A stretch of DNA of 64,000 nt. It comes from Novosphingobium panipatense. Its GTDB lineage: Bacteria > Pseudomonadota > Alphaproteobacteria > Sphingomonadales > Sphingomonadaceae. The notes under the pieces were generated by a model. That model was not told the origin of the DNA. It ran no database searches and saw only the letters and a program-made list of their open reading frames with translations. The position numbers and the translations under genes are program-made. This document shows, one piece after another, positions 25,682 to 35,446 of the stretch. Location: assembly GCF_002149965.1 (NCBI RefSeq), contig NZ_MSQB01000009.1, positions 1 through 64,000 on the forward strand, in the 5' to 3' direction. Positions within the stretch are counted from its first letter, which is position 1. Every line of letters begins with the position of its first letter.

Positions 25682-27168
25682 CGCTCGATAAATCCGCGCT
25701 GCGCTGGGGCGCATCGATCCTGGCTGTCGCGCTGCTGGCCGGCGGCACAGGCTATTGGGCTGGCCATCGCCAGGCACCGCAATCGGAGGCGACCACGCCC
25801 GCCGGGGCAGGCAAAGTCCTTTACTGGTACGATCCGATGTTCCCCAACCAGAAGTTCGACAAGCCCGGCAAGTCGCCCTTCATGGATATGCAGCTCGTGC
25901 CGCGATACGCGGACGGAGGAAGCGCCGGCGCGGCCCCCACGGTCGCCGTCGATCCCGCCGCGCGGCAGAGCCTGGGATTGCGGGTCGTCGCGGCGAAGAT
26001 GGGCAGCCTTGCCTCGGCCCTCGAGGTCACCGGCACGATCGACTTCAACCAGCGCGACGTCGCCGTCATCCAGGCGCGTTCGGGCGGGTTCGTGAGCCGC
26101 GTCTATGCGCGAGCGCCCGGGGACGTGGTCCGCGCCGGCGCGCCGATCGCGGACCTGCTCCTGCCCGAATGGGGCGGCGCGCAGACCGAATATCTGAGCG
26201 TCAGGCGGCTCGGCAAGCCCGACCTCACCGCGGCCGCGCGCCAGCGACTGCGGCTGATGGGCATGTCCGACGGCCTCATCGCCAGCGTCGAGCGGAGCGG
26301 ACGCCCGAACGGCGTGGTGACGATCACGACGCCGATCTCGGGCACGATCCAGACGCTCGACGCCCGTGCCGGCGTGACGCTCGCCATGGGCCAGACGCTC
26401 GCCCAGGTAAGCGGGCTCGGCACCGTCTGGCTCAATGCCGCGGTGCCCGAAGCGCGCGCGGGCGATGTCCGGGTCGGCCAGAATGCCAGCACCACGCTGG
26501 CGGGCTTCCCCGGCGAGCGCTTCGCCGGCCGGGTGATCGCGATCCTGCCGACCACGCAGGCCGACAGCCGCACGCTCACCGTGCGGATCGAGCTGCCCAA
26601 CCGGGACGGCCGGTTGCGGCCGGGCATGTTCGCCAGCGTCGCGCTTGGCGGCGATGCCAAGCCGGCGCTGCTGGTGCCGAGCGAAGCGGTGATCCGCACG
26701 GGCAGGCGCACGCTCGTCATGCTGGCCGCAGGCGACGGGCGCTATCATCCCGCCGAGGTCCGCATCGGCCGCGAGGCAGGCGGCGAGACCGAGATCCTTG
26801 CCGGCCTGTCGCCCGGCAAGAACGTCGTCGTCTCGGGGCAGTTCCTGATCGATTCCGAGGCGAGCCTGTCGGGAATCGAGGCGCGGCCGATCGGCGGCGG
26901 TGCGGCATCGGCGACCATCGCCGCGCCGGCGTCGAAAGCCACGCTGTACGAGACGACGGGCAAGATCGAGCGGATCACGGCCAATTCGGTGACGCTCAGC
27001 CACGAGCCCGTTCCCGCGCTCGACTGGCCGGCGATGACGATGACCTTCGCGCTCGCCAATCCGGGCATCGCGCGCGGCTTCAAGGCGGGTGACCGGGTCC
27101 GGTTCGGGTTCGACCGGCCCCCGGCGGGACCGACGCTGCGGCATATGGCGAAGGTGGCGGGCCAGTGA
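25678..27168 (+). CDS. cusB: CusB periplasmic adaptor with C-terminal CusF domain
   Basis: The 496-residue protein has an N-terminal signal anchor (9-28). A heavy-metal-binding domain ([19 protein letters not shown]…FMDMQLVP, about 49-78) carries the Met ligands. A barrel-sandwich/hairpin core runs from about 100 to 260, then the beta-barrel and membrane-proximal domains with [11 protein letters not shown]. An extra C-terminal CusF-like domain (about 425-496) retains His-8-Trp-3-Met-2-Met ([15 protein letters not shown]). Fusing the chaperone to the adaptor places the donor next to the pump. It overlaps cusC and cusA by four bases each. It is the complete counterpart of the truncated gene at 2480-3313. 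Confidence 0.93.
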   Translation: MTLDKSALRWGASILAVALLAGGTGYWAGHRQAPQSEATTPAGAGKVLYWYDPMFPNQKFDKPGKSPFMDMQLVPRYADGGSAGAAPTVAVDPAARQSLGLRVVAAKMGSLASALEVTGTIDFNQRDVAVIQARSGGFVSRVYARAPGDVVRAGAPIADLLLPEWGGAQTEYLSVRRLGKPDLTAAARQRLRLMGMSDGLIASVERSGRPNGVVTITTPISGTIQTLDARAGVTLAMGQTLAQVSGLGTVWLNAAVPEARAGDVRVGQNASTTLAGFPGERFAGRVIAILPTTQADSRTLTVRIELPNRDGRLRPGMFASVALGGDAKPALLVPSEAVIRTGRRTLVMLAAGDGRYHPAEVRIGREAGGETEILAGLSPGKNVVVSGQFLIDSEASLSGIEARPIGGGAASATIAAPASKATLYETTGKIERITANSVTLSHEPVPALDWPAMTMTFALANPGIARGFKAGDRVRFGFDRPPAGPTLRHMAKVAGQ

Positions 27169-30100
27169 TCGCCCATCTCATCCGCTGGTCGGTGAGGAAC
27201 CGCTTCTTCGTCGTGCTCGGCATGCTCGCGCTGGTCGGCGCGGGCCTGTGGGCGGTGCGCTCGACCCCGATCGACGCGCTGCCCGATCTTTCCGACGTGC
27301 AGGTCGTGATCCGCACTTCCTATCCGGGTCAGGCGCCGCAGATCGTCGAGAACCAGATCACCTATCCGCTCACCACCACCATGCTGTCGGTGCCCGGCGC
27401 CAAGACGGTGCGCGGCTATAGCTTCTTCGGCGACAGCTTCGTCTATGTGATCTTCGAGGACGGCACCGATCTCTACTGGGCGCGCAGCCGCGTGCTCGAA
27501 TATCTCAACCAGGTCCAGGGTCGGTTGCCGGCCAGCGCCCGCAGCGCGCTCGGGCCGGACGCGACCGGGGTCGGCTGGGTCTATGAATATGCGCTGGTCG
27601 ACCGCACCGGCCGGCACGATCTCTCGCAGCTTCGCGGGTTGCAGGACTGGTTCCTGCGCTACGAGCTGAAGACCGTGACCGGCGTGGCCGAAGTCGCCAG
27701 CATCGGCGGCATGGTCAAGCAGTACCAGGTGCTGCTCGATCCGGTGAAGCTCGCGGCCTACGGCGTAACCCACGCCCAGGCAGTGCAGGCGATCAGCCAA
27801 GCCAATCAGGAAGCCGGCGGCTCGGTGCTGGAAATGGCCGAGGCCGAATATATGGTCCGCGCCTCGGGCTATCTGAAAACGCTCGACGATTTCCGGGCAA
27901 TCCCGCTCAAGACTGCGGCGGGCGGCGTGCCCGTCCGGCTCGGCGATGTCGCCACGATCCAGGTCGGCCCCGAGATGCGGCGCGGCATCGCCGAACTGAA
28001 CGGCGAAGGCGAGGTCGCCGGCGGCGTCGTTATTCTTCGGTCAGGCAAGAACGCCCGTGAGACCATCGCGGCGGTCAAGGACAAGCTCGCCGATCTCAGG
28101 AAAAGCCTGCCGCCGGGCGTCGAGGTGGTCACGGTCTATGACCGCTCGCAGCTGATCGATCGCGCGGTCGAGAACCTCACCCGCAAGCTGGTCGAGGAGT
28201 TGATCGTCGTCGCATTGGTCTGCGCCCTGTTCCTCTGGCACGTCCGCTCGGCGCTGGTCGCGATCCTGACCTTGCCGCTCGGTGTGCTGGCCGCGTTCGT
28301 CGTAATGCGGTTCCAGGGGGTGAACGCCAACATCATGTCGCTGGGCGGCATCGCCATCGCCATCGGCGCGATGGTGGATGCGGCGGTCGTCATGATCGAG
28401 AACGCCCACAAGAGGATCGAACGCTGGGAGCAGGATCACCCGGACAGACATCTCGATGGCGAGATGCGCTGGATCGTCGTCACCGAGGCGGCGGCCGAGG
28501 TCGGGCCGGCGCTGTTCTTCAGCCTGCTGATCATCACGCTGTCGTTCATTCCGGTCTTCACCCTGGAGGCGCAGGAAGGCCGGCTGTTCGCGCCGCTCGC
28601 CTTCACCAAGACCTATGCGATGGGCGCGGCCGCGATCCTGTCGGTGACCCTGGTGCCGATCCTGATGGGCTGGCTGATCCGGGGCCGCATTCCGGCCGAG
28701 CAGGCCAATCCGGTCAATCGCTGGCTCACCAATATCTACCGGCCCGCGATCGACTGGACGATGAAGCGGCCCAAGGCAGTGCTGCTGATCGCGGCTCTGG
28801 TGTTCGCCACCACGGCCTGGCCGCTCAGCCGGCTCGGCGGCGAGTTCATGCCCAATCTCGACGAGGGCGACCTGCTCTACATGCCCTCGGCGCTGCCGGG
28901 CCTCTCGGCCGCCAAGGCGAGTGAGCTGCTCCAGCAGACCGACCGCCTGATCAAGACCGTGCCCGAAGTCGAAAGCGTGTTCGGCAAGGCCGGCCGCGCC
29001 GAGACCGCGACCGATCCCGCGCCGCTCGAAATGTTCGAGACGACGATCCAATTCAAGCCCCGCGACCAGTGGCGGTCGGGCATGACGCCCGAACGCCTTG
29101 TCGACGAGCTCGATCGCCGGGTGAAGCTTCCGGGTCTCGCCAATATCTGGGTGCCGCCGATCCGCAACCGCATCGACATGCTCGCGACGGGCATCAAGAG
29201 CCCGATCGGGGTCAAGGTGTCGGGCAGTGACCTCGCCGAGCTCGACCGCATCGCGCATGATGTCGAGACCGTGGCCAGGAGCGTGCCCGGCGTCAGCTCG
29301 GCGCTCGCCGAGCGGCTGACCGGCGGACGCTATGTCGATGTCGACATAGACCGCGCCGCCGCCGCGCGGTTCGGGCTCAACATCGCCGACGTCCAGGCCA
29401 TCGTCTCCGGCGCGATCGGCGGCGAGACGATCGGCGAGACGGTCGAGGGCCTCGCCCGCTATCCGATCAGCGTGCGCTATCCGCGCGAATTGCGCGACAG
29501 CCTCGAAAGGCTGCGGGCGCTACCGATCCTGACGCCCGCGGGCCAGCAGATCACCTTGGGCACCGTGGCAAACGTCTCGATCGCCGAGGGACCGCCGATG
29601 CTCAAGACCGAGAATGCCCGGCCTTCGACCTGGGTCTACGTCGATGTGCGCGGGCGCGATCTTGCCTCGGTGGTCGGCGATCTGCAGCGTGCGGTGGCGA
29701 AACAGGTCAGGCTCTCGCCTGGGGTCAGCATCGCTTACTCTGGCCAGTTCGAATATCTCGAGCGCGCGGTCGACCGCTTGAAGCTGGTCGTGCCCGCGAC
29801 GCTGCTGATCATCTTCGTGCTGCTCTACCTCATCTTCGGCCGCTTCGACGAGGCGGCGCTGATCATGGGGACGCTGCCGTTTGCGCTGACCGGCGGCATC
29901 TGGACGCTTTATCTGCTGGGGTTCAACCAGTCGATCGCCACCGGGGTCGGGTTCATCGCGCTCGCCGGCGTCTCCGCCGAGTTCGGGGTGGTGATGCTGA
30001 TCTATCTCAAGAACGCGCTGGCCGAGCGCGGCGCACATCCGGACGCTGCCGAGGTCGAGGCCGCCGTGCGCGAAGGCGCGCTGCTGCGCGTCCGTCCCAA

Positions 30101-30308
30101 GGCGATGACGGTGGCGGTGATCCTGGCCGGCCTGCTGCCGATCCTGCTGGGATCAGGCGCGGGTTCGGAGGTCATGAGCCGGATTGCCGCGCCGATGATC
30201 GGCGGCATGCTGACCGCGCCCTTGCTCTCAATGTTCGTCCTGCCCGCCGCCTACCTGCTGTTGCGCCGGCCCAAGACCGATCCCATCCCTCAACCCGTTT
30301 CATCATGA
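27165..30308 (+). CDS. cusA: CusA-family heavy-metal RND efflux pump (second copy)
   Basis: The 1047-residue protein is exactly the usual CusA length. Helix 1 lies at about 13-33. The porter region includes the conserved [11 protein letters not shown] and [20 protein letters not shown]. The helix-4 signature is [19 protein letters not shown], and [18 protein letters not shown] lies in the last third. Sequence is closely collinear with the copy at 3310-6477 over the whole length. With cusC, cusB and cusF in one overlapping operon this locus can form a complete CusCFBA system for Cu(I)/Ag(I). Confidence 0.95.
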   Translation: MIAHLIRWSVRNRFFVVLGMLALVGAGLWAVRSTPIDALPDLSDVQVVIRTSYPGQAPQIVENQITYPLTTTMLSVPGAKTVRGYSFFGDSFVYVIFEDGTDLYWARSRVLEYLNQVQGRLPASARSALGPDATGVGWVYEYALVDRTGRHDLSQLRGLQDWFLRYELKTVTGVAEVASIGGMVKQYQVLLDPVKLAAYGVTHAQAVQAISQANQEAGGSVLEMAEAEYMVRASGYLKTLDDFRAIPLKTAAGGVPVRLGDVATIQVGPEMRRGIAELNGEGEVAGGVVILRSGKNARETIAAVKDKLADLRKSLPPGVEVVTVYDRSQLIDRAVENLTRKLVEELIVVALVCALFLWHVRSALVAILTLPLGVLAAFVVMRFQGVNANIMSLGGIAIAIGAMVDAAVVMIENAHKRIERWEQDHPDRHLDGEMRWIVVTEAAAEVGPALFFSLLIITLSFIPVFTLEAQEGRLFAPLAFTKTYAMGAAAILSVTLVPILMGWLIRGRIPAEQANPVNRWLTNIYRPAIDWTMKRPKAVLLIAALVFATTAWPLSRLGGEFMPNLDEGDLLYMPSALPGLSAAKASELLQQTDRLIKTVPEVESVFGKAGRAETATDPAPLEMFETTIQFKPRDQWRSGMTPERLVDELDRRVKLPGLANIWVPPIRNRIDMLATGIKSPIGVKVSGSDLAELDRIAHDVETVARSVPGVSSALAERLTGGRYVDVDIDRAAAARFGLNIADVQAIVSGAIGGETIGETVEGLARYPISVRYPRELRDSLERLRALPILTPAGQQITLGTVANVSIAEGPPMLKTENARPSTWVYVDVRGRDLASVVGDLQRAVAKQVRLSPGVSIAYSGQFEYLERAVDRLKLVVPATLLIIFVLLYLIFGRFDEAALIMGTLPFALTGGIWTLYLLGFNQSIATGVGFIALAGVSAEFGVVMLIYLKNALAERGAHPDAAEVEAAVREGALLRVRPKAMTVAVILAGLLPILLGSGAGSEVMSRIAAPMIGGMLTAPLLSMFVLPAAYLLLRRPKTDPIPQPVSS

Positions 30309-30319
30309 AGGAGAAGACG

Positions 30320-30709
30320 ATGAACCATGCACGACTGACCATTGCCCTCGGCCTCGCCGCCCTGACTGCCGCGTGCGGCAAGAAGGCGGAGGCCCCCGTT
30401 GCGACTGAGACCAACGAGGCGGCGCCCGCCGCGACCATGAGCGGCGACATGGGCAACATGTCGATGGCGCCTGACGCGAACGCCGCGATCAAGGCCAAGG
30501 GCCATGGCACCGTCACCGCGATCGACAAGGCGGCAGGCACGATCACGCTCGATCATGGTCCGATCCCGGAGGCCAAGTGGCCCGCGATGACGATGGCGTT
30601 CAAGGCCGCGCCGTCGATCACCGATGCGGTCAAGGTCGGCGACAAGGTCGATTTCGACCTCTCGCTCAAGGGCAGCGATGGCGAGGTCACCGCGATCGCA
30701 AAGCAGTGA
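30320..30709 (+). CDS. cusF: CusF-like periplasmic Cu(I)/Ag(I) chaperone, lipoprotein form (second copy)
   Basis: The 129-residue protein starts at 30320, because GAAGGAGAAG just upstream is a proper ribosome site. The alternative ATG at 30305 overlaps the cusA stop and would lengthen the signal. The lipobox is LTAAC with Cys19. A Met-rich linker (TMSGDMGNMSM) follows, then a CusF OB-fold with His79, Trp87, Met90 and Met92 at canonical spacing. It closes the cus operon. The following 248 bp (to 30957) hold no supported gene. Confidence 0.88.
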   Translation: MNHARLTIALGLAALTAACGKKAEAPVATETNEAAPAATMSGDMGNMSMAPDANAAIKAKGHGTVTAIDKAAGTITLDHGPIPEAKWPAMTMAFKAAPSITDAVKVGDKVDFDLSLKGSDGEVTAIAKQ

Positions 30710-30957
30710 TCCGCTAAGTTCGACCGGAAAAAGCTGGTTGCGGCGCCGCTCCCGGGCGGCGACGCCCGTGCCGGCCGTCTGCCTGGCTGTGCGCCCGGTC
30801 GACGGTTGCGACCGGCAACGCCCAATGCCAGCGGCGTTTCCCTGCGCGATCACCGACAATTTGAGCACGCTTCGCGGATCGCACATTGAACGTGCAAGCC
30901 GCCCTTGCTCGCGATAGCCTGAACGGCAAGGAGCCCAGTTTAGATGACCCAGCCAGT

Positions 30958-32253
30958 ATGACCTTGTTACCCGCGACACATCATGATCTCGTGAGCGAGC
31001 TTGTCCGTCGTTGGCGAGACGATCCCGGCGCCACCTATCGCTCCTGGTTTCTGTGGGACGAACGGCTGAAAAACTTCCGCTCCATCCGTCGCGGGCTGCA
31101 GCAGGTGGTCGCAGAAATCGAAAGTGGGCGGTTCGGCGTCGCCTATCGCGGCTCGTCACTGGAAACGGTTGTCCACTCGATCGCCGAACAGCGGCAGATC
31201 TTCAAGGGCGCCGACCATGCCTGGCTGTGGAAGCCCAAGCTGCGCATTCCAGACATCTACGAAAGCCCGGACAACCAGCGGGCGTTCGGTCGCCTGCTCG
31301 ACAATTGCTCGTGCTGCGATACCGCCGAGGAGATCATCAGCCACATCCGCAGCATAGACGCGCTCAAGATCAAGGGGCTGGGGCCGGCGGCGGCCAACCT
31401 GCTCTATTTCCTTCACCCGACGCTGGTGCCGCCCTTCAATACCGCGATCGTCAAGGGCTACAATGCCGTCACCGGCGCCAAGGTGAAGCTCGGGTCATGG
31501 GATCATTTTCTCGCCATGCGCGCCGGCATCCTCGACCTCAACGACCGTTACCGCGAGTTGCTCTCCAACGATCTCGGCGCGATCGGCGGACTGTTGTTCG
31601 ACATTGGCTCGGGCCGCTATCCCGCGCCACCGCTGGAGGATGACGCAACGGCGGCCGACGACTGGCTCGGCAGATTGGAACATGCCAGAGCGGAGGCAAG
31701 CCGGCTCGACAAGACAGCCGCCGCGCAGGGCGAAACCGATCGCACGCACGCCGAAATCCAGGCCTGGCTGCGCGACCTCGGCCATGCCCTCGGTTACGAT
31801 GTGTGGATCGCCGCCAATGACCGCGGTCGACTTCACGCTGGCTGCCCGCTTGGACAGGGATGCCTCGAGCGCCTTCCAGACGCCATTGCGACCTCTCCCG
31901 GAGCGGACTCGATCCGCCTCATCGACGTGTTGTGGCTGGCGAAGGGTGGCGACGGCGTCGCCGCCGCGTTCGAGGTTGAACATTCGACCTCGATCTACTC
32001 GGGGATCGTGCGCATGCTCGATCTGGCGCTGTCGGGGAGCGATCTGCACGCTGCCGCCGGGCTATTCCTGGTCGCACCGAATGCGCGCGAGCAGGACGTT
32101 CGCGCGCAACTCCGTCGCCCGGCTTTCAGCCGTATTGCCGATCTCGACTTCGCCTATCTGCCCTATGGCGAGCTGGAGAGAAACAGGGACGCGATCGCTC
32201 GTTTTGGAACGGGATTGAAGGCCATCAAGGCGATCTCAAGCCCCCTTCCCTGA
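30958..32253 (+). CDS. Restriction-endonuclease-like protein, function unproven
   Basis: The protein has 431 residues from the ATG at 30958; an upstream TTG at 30886 would add 24. The N-terminal part is helical and contains a helix-hairpin-helix-like stretch (DALKIKGLGPAAANLLYFLH) that could contact DNA. A coiled linker follows. The C-terminal part (from about residue 319) reads IDVLWLAKGG…AAFEVEHSTSIYSGIVRM, an Asp…Glu-x-Glu pattern like a PD-(D/E)xK nuclease core, here with Asp323, Glu339 and Glu341. Related plasmid proteins have, as I recall, been annotated as type II restriction enzymes. No methyltransferase lies nearby. A terminator-like hairpin closes the gene. Confidence 0.6.
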   Translation: MTLLPATHHDLVSELVRRWRDDPGATYRSWFLWDERLKNFRSIRRGLQQVVAEIESGRFGVAYRGSSLETVVHSIAEQRQIFKGADHAWLWKPKLRIPDIYESPDNQRAFGRLLDNCSCCDTAEEIISHIRSIDALKIKGLGPAAANLLYFLHPTLVPPFNTAIVKGYNAVTGAKVKLGSWDHFLAMRAGILDLNDRYRELLSNDLGAIGGLLFDIGSGRYPAPPLEDDATAADDWLGRLEHARAEASRLDKTAAAQGETDRTHAEIQAWLRDLGHALGYDVWIAANDRGRLHAGCPLGQGCLERLPDAIATSPGADSIRLIDVLWLAKGGDGVAAAFEVEHSTSIYSGIVRMLDLALSGSDLHAAAGLFLVAPNAREQDVRAQLRRPAFSRIADLDFAYLPYGELERNRDAIARFGTGLKAIKAISSPLP

Positions 32254-32261
32254 AAGGGGGC
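32240..32261 (+). terminator. Hairpin at the end of the restriction-like gene
   Basis: GCCCCCTT (32240-32247) pairs with AAGGGGGC (32254-32261) around a six-base loop that includes the stop codon. Three Ts and a GC-rich stretch follow, so it is a weak intrinsic terminator by shape. Confidence 0.5.
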
Positions 32262-32319
32262 GTTTGCGGGAGGGGGCGGAATCCTACGCCAAGCTCGCCC
32301 AGATAGCCGGCGCGAGATC

Positions 32320-32850
32320 TTACTTGTTGCTGCCTTCTACGGTCGCGCCAGAAAGGCGACGGCTCAGTTCTATCCGGCGATGGCTACGCATTTTGAAGGT
32401 GTCTGGCCCAACGCGCCGATACTCAATGAAGCCGAGAGAACGCCAAAATCGCTCTGCCGCTTCATTCGCTTCCAGCACGGCCAACCGAATCTCTGTGGCA
32501 CCTCTCGCAGCGGCCCAGCTTTCGACCGTCGAGTAAATTGAGCGTCCGACGCCACGACCACGCTGTGCGGCATCTACGATCATGAAGCCGAGATACCATG
32601 TGCCATCACGCGGATAATCGCGGAGGATGGCCGCGATTGCATATAGGCCGCCAGGCCCCTTCCATCCCAGGACAGCTTGATTGTGGGCGCTCTTTTCGGG
32701 CGGCACATCGGAGAAAAGCTCGCGAGCATCGTCCAGCGTGGGCGCGGCCCCGTCCTGCAACAGGAAATAGTCGCTGCAACGGTTGTACAGGTCTGCAACG
32801 TCTGCGGCGTCCGCTTGGGTAAGTTTGATCGGGGCTCCCGTCATCATCAT
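32320..32850 (-). CDS. GNAT-family N-acetyltransferase
   Basis: The protein has 176 residues. The acetyl-CoA loop QRGRGVGRSIYS lies near residues 95-106, preceded by strand WYLGFMIVDA and followed by EIRLAVLEANEAAERFWRSLGF, the standard GNAT C-terminal signature. The substrate is unknown; small-molecule or protein acetylation are both possible. Its start ATG overlaps the stop of the serine resolvase by four bases, so it is transcribed and translated with the transposon resolvase as a passenger gene. Both reading orientation and coupling support this. Confidence 0.85.
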   Translation of the reverse strand: MMMTGAPIKLTQADAADVADLYNRCSDYFLLQDGAAPTLDDARELFSDVPPEKSAHNQAVLGWKGPGGLYAIAAILRDYPRDGTWYLGFMIVDAAQRGRGVGRSIYSTVESWAAARGATEIRLAVLEANEAAERFWRSLGFIEYRRVGPDTFKMRSHRRIELSRRLSGATVEGSNK

Positions 32851-33467
32851 CGCGTTTTGGCAGCAAGCACGCGCTGACCGTAATCCCGGAGTTCCCCGTT
32901 GGGACCGACATAGCGGTAGAGAGTGACGCGCTCGATCCCGAGTTCCTTGCAGAGGTCGGAAACGGACGTGTCGCGTTGGGCCATAGCAGCCTGAGCGAGC
33001 CGCACCTGGGCCTTGGAGAGGGCGAACTTGCGGCCACCCTTGCGTCCCCGCGCGCGGGCAGCGGCCAGGCCAGCCATGGTGCGCTCGCGGATCATATCCC
33101 GCTCAAACTCCGCCAGTGTGGCAAAAATGCCGAACACCATCCGGCCCGATGGCGTCGTGGTGTCGATCTGCGCGCCCTTGCCGGTGAGCACCCGCAGACC
33201 GATACCGCGATCCGACAGATTCTGCACCGTGCTGACCAGGTGGGTGAGCGTTCGGCCGAGCCGGTCGAGCTTCCAAACGATGAGGACATCGCCGTCGCGC
33301 AACGATTTCAGGCAGGCGGCAAGACCGGGGCGATCATCACGGCTACCGGATGCACGATCATCATAGATATTGCCTGGCTCGACACCGGCAGCGCGAAGGG
33401 CATCGTGCTGCAGGTCGAGCGACTGCGAGCCGTCGGCTTTGGACACGCGGGCGTAGCCGATCAGCAT
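32847..33467 (-). CDS. tnpR: Serine resolvase of a Tn3-family transposon
   Basis: The 206-residue serine recombinase has the N-terminal catalytic domain with active-site Ser in GYARVSKADGSQSLDLQ (residue 9), the Arg-containing VWKLDRLGRTLTHLV motif and the long E-helix EFERDMIRERTMAGL. The C-terminal helix-turn-helix SVSDLCKELGIERVTLYRY binds res. It would resolve cointegrates. The gene diverges from a tnpA fragment with about 125 bp between, the normal place for res. The downstream GNAT gene is coupled to it. Confidence 0.92.
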   Translation of the reverse strand: MLIGYARVSKADGSQSLDLQHDALRAAGVEPGNIYDDRASGSRDDRPGLAACLKSLRDGDVLIVWKLDRLGRTLTHLVSTVQNLSDRGIGLRVLTGKGAQIDTTTPSGRMVFGIFATLAEFERDMIRERTMAGLAAARARGRKGGRKFALSKAQVRLAQAAMAQRDTSVSDLCKELGIERVTLYRYVGPNGELRDYGQRVLAAKTR

Positions 33468-33469
33468 GG

Positions 33470-33590
33470 ATCACAAACGAAGGTTTGAGGCGGTGACGAA
33501 CATGAGCACATAAGATTGGGCTATTGTGTATCTTAACCAGCATCTCAATCAAGCTATCTCAAACCGTAGCTCGGAAAGAATAAGGAGCAT
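33470..33590. promoter_or_regulatory. Probable res site between the divergent resolvase and tnpA fragment
   Basis: This AT-rich stretch in GC-rich DNA contains an inverted repeat TAAGAT (33511-33516)/ATCTTA (33530-33535) with a 13-bp spacer, and a further ATCTCAA-type motif repeated at 33541-33548 and near 33560. Position and composition fit a res region with shared promoters. Subsites cannot be assigned by eye with confidence. Confidence 0.45.
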
Positions 33591-33592
33591 GT

Positions 33593-33940
33593 ATGCCGCG
33601 TCGCGTGACCCTGACCGATCGACAGCGCGAGGCGCTGCTTCACTTGCCGGTCGATCAAGGTGAGCTGCTGCGGCACTATACCCTCAGCGATGAGGATCTC
33701 GGGCATATCCGCCAGCGCCGGCGCGCCCACAATCGTTTTGGCTTCGCGCTGCAACTGTGCGTCCTGCGCTACCCGGGCCGGGTGCTCGCTCCTGGCGAGT
33801 TGATCCCGGCGCAGGTATCGGATTTCATCGCGGCCCAGCTCGGCCTGACCAGCGACGATCTACTCCTCTATGCCGCGCGCGAGGAGACCCGGCACGAGCA
33901 TCTGGCGGACCTTCGCCGAATCTACGGCTATCGCTCGGGG
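33593..33940 (+). pseudogene. tnpA: N-terminal fragment of a Tn3-family transposase
   Basis: About 115 codons encode the start of a TnpA (DUF4158 domain): PRRVTLTDRQREALLHLP, then FGFALQLCVLRYPGR, ending LADLRRIYGYRSG. The frame then enters the left end of the IS1182-type element (GGGGCTGTTGAAAAAAGG) and stops at 33979 after a short unrelated tail. The remaining roughly 850 residues, including the DDE core, are not present in the window. The element is immobile on its own. Confidence 0.85.
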
Positions 33941-35446
33941 CTGTTGAAAAAAGGCCGGGTGATCCGATCGCGTTCCTAACGGGTTCCCTGCTTCGACACA
34001 TCGGGAGCAGCGGCCATGATGGGTGAGCAACAGCGAGGCGGCAAGGGCGCAAGCTGGCGGGCGCTGGGAGCGATGATCCCCGCCGATCATATGCTGCACA
34101 GGATAGACGGGCTGATCGACCTGGGTGAACTGCGCGATGCGCTCGCGCCGCACTACAGTTGCCGTGGGCGTCCCTCGATCGCGCCTGAATTGCTGGTCCG
34201 CATGGCGCTGATCGCTCGCCTCTATGGCATCACGTCGGAGCGCCGTCTGTGTGAGGAAGTCCGCTTCAACCTCGCCTATCGCTGGTTCTGCCGATTGCCG
34301 CTCAACGCGCCGGTGCCGCACCACTCGACGTTTAGCAAGAACCGGCATGGCCGCTTCCGCGATGCTAGCATCTTCCGCATCCTGTTCGAGCAGACGGTGC
34401 GGCGCTGCGCCGATGCGGGGCTGATCGCCCACAAGGATGCCGCAATCGATGCATCGTTCGTCGCGGCCGATGCAAGCTGGCAGCGCAAGATGCGGGACGC
34501 CGACATGGCCGCGCCCCGGCTTCCCCGCCCGGTTTGTGAATGGCTGGCGGATCAGGCCAATGCTCCACCGCAGGAACATGGCGTACCGCGTGGCAAACCG
34601 GCCGAGGTGTCACGCACCGATCCGGCGTCGGCATGGTCGGCGCGCACGGCGCGGGGCCGGTTCGGCTATGCCTTCAATGTCCTGATTGACACGCCGGGAG
34701 GGGTGGCGATCGACGTGGAGGCCAGTCCCGCCCGCTTCGCCGCGGAAGTCGATGCGGGGCGGACCATGCTGGCACGGGCCGACAATCGGTTCGGCTATCG
34801 GCCAAAGCGTGTCGCGGCCGACACCGCCTATGGCAGCGCTGCGTTCCTGGCGTTCGTCACCGATCGCGGCACCATCCCGCATATCCCGGTGCTGGAACGA
34901 TCCGAACAGACCAAGGGCAAATTCCCCCGCGAAGCCTTCCGCTATGAGCGGGAGCAGGACCGCTATGTCTGCCCCGCTGGGAAGATACTGCCCTTTCGCG
35001 GTGCCGATCGTCGGGCGGGCTTTCTCCGATACAGCGCCAGTCCTGCCGATTGCCGCGCCTGTCACCTCAAACGGAAATGCACCGCAGGCAGCAACAGGTC
35101 GGTCACGCACAGCGAATATGAGGACGTGCGTGAGATGGTGCGCGGCGAGATGCAGACGCCGCTATTCAAGCGGTCGATGCGGCTGCGCCGGGGTGTCGAG
35201 CGGGTGTTCGCCGATGCCAAAGGCAAGCGAGGGCTGACCCGCCTGCACCTTCGCGGACTGCGCGGTGCCGAAGAAGAGTTTCTGTTGGGCGCGGCCATTG
35301 CCAATCTCGTGCTGTTAGCCCGCACCGACGCAAGACCGGCCCGGAACCGTCGCCCGCCCCCGGTGCCGGAACGCATCGAGCGCATGGCCCGGATCAGCCG
35401 TGGCCGGTTCGAGCAATCCTACTACGCGACGATCTTCTGACGCCGG
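33937..35446 (+). mobile_element. IS1182-type insertion sequence lacking a recognisable right end
   Basis: The left boundary is placed at GGGGCTGTTGAAAAAAGG (33937-33954), where the Tn3 tnpA reading frame is broken. The transposase follows. Only six bases separate its stop codon from the stop of the convergent resolvase at 35447, and no inverted copy of the left end is found there. The right end has therefore been removed by a recombination that brought the second resolvase next to it. A similar CTGTTGAAAAAGTCC motif occurs in inverse orientation at 43568-43582. Confidence 0.6.
34016..35440 (+). CDS. IS1182-family transposase
   Basis: The 474-residue DDE transposase has the N-terminal domain typical of IS1182/IS5 relatives (MLHRIDGLIDLGELRDAL … GRPSIAPELLVRMALIARLYGI). 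It continues with HHSTFSKNRHGRF and the first catalytic Asp in AAIDASFVAADAS. The second lies in VAADTAYGSAAFLAF, then the CxxC…CxxC zinc-like stretch (CRACHLKRKC) and the Glu-containing RRGVERVFADAKGKRGL. Length and motifs are complete. It may be expressed, but the right end of its element is missing. Confidence 0.92.
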   Translation: MMGEQQRGGKGASWRALGAMIPADHMLHRIDGLIDLGELRDALAPHYSCRGRPSIAPELLVRMALIARLYGITSERRLCEEVRFNLAYRWFCRLPLNAPVPHHSTFSKNRHGRFRDASIFRILFEQTVRRCADAGLIAHKDAAIDASFVAADASWQRKMRDADMAAPRLPRPVCEWLADQANAPPQEHGVPRGKPAEVSRTDPASAWSARTARGRFGYAFNVLIDTPGGVAIDVEASPARFAAEVDAGRTMLARADNRFGYRPKRVAADTAYGSAAFLAFVTDRGTIPHIPVLERSEQTKGKFPREAFRYEREQDRYVCPAGKILPFRGADRRAGFLRYSASPADCRACHLKRKCTAGSNRSVTHSEYEDVREMVRGEMQTPLFKRSMRLRRGVERVFADAKGKRGLTRLHLRGLRGAEEEFLLGAAIANLVLLARTDARPARNRRPPPVPERIERMARISRGRFEQSYYATIF

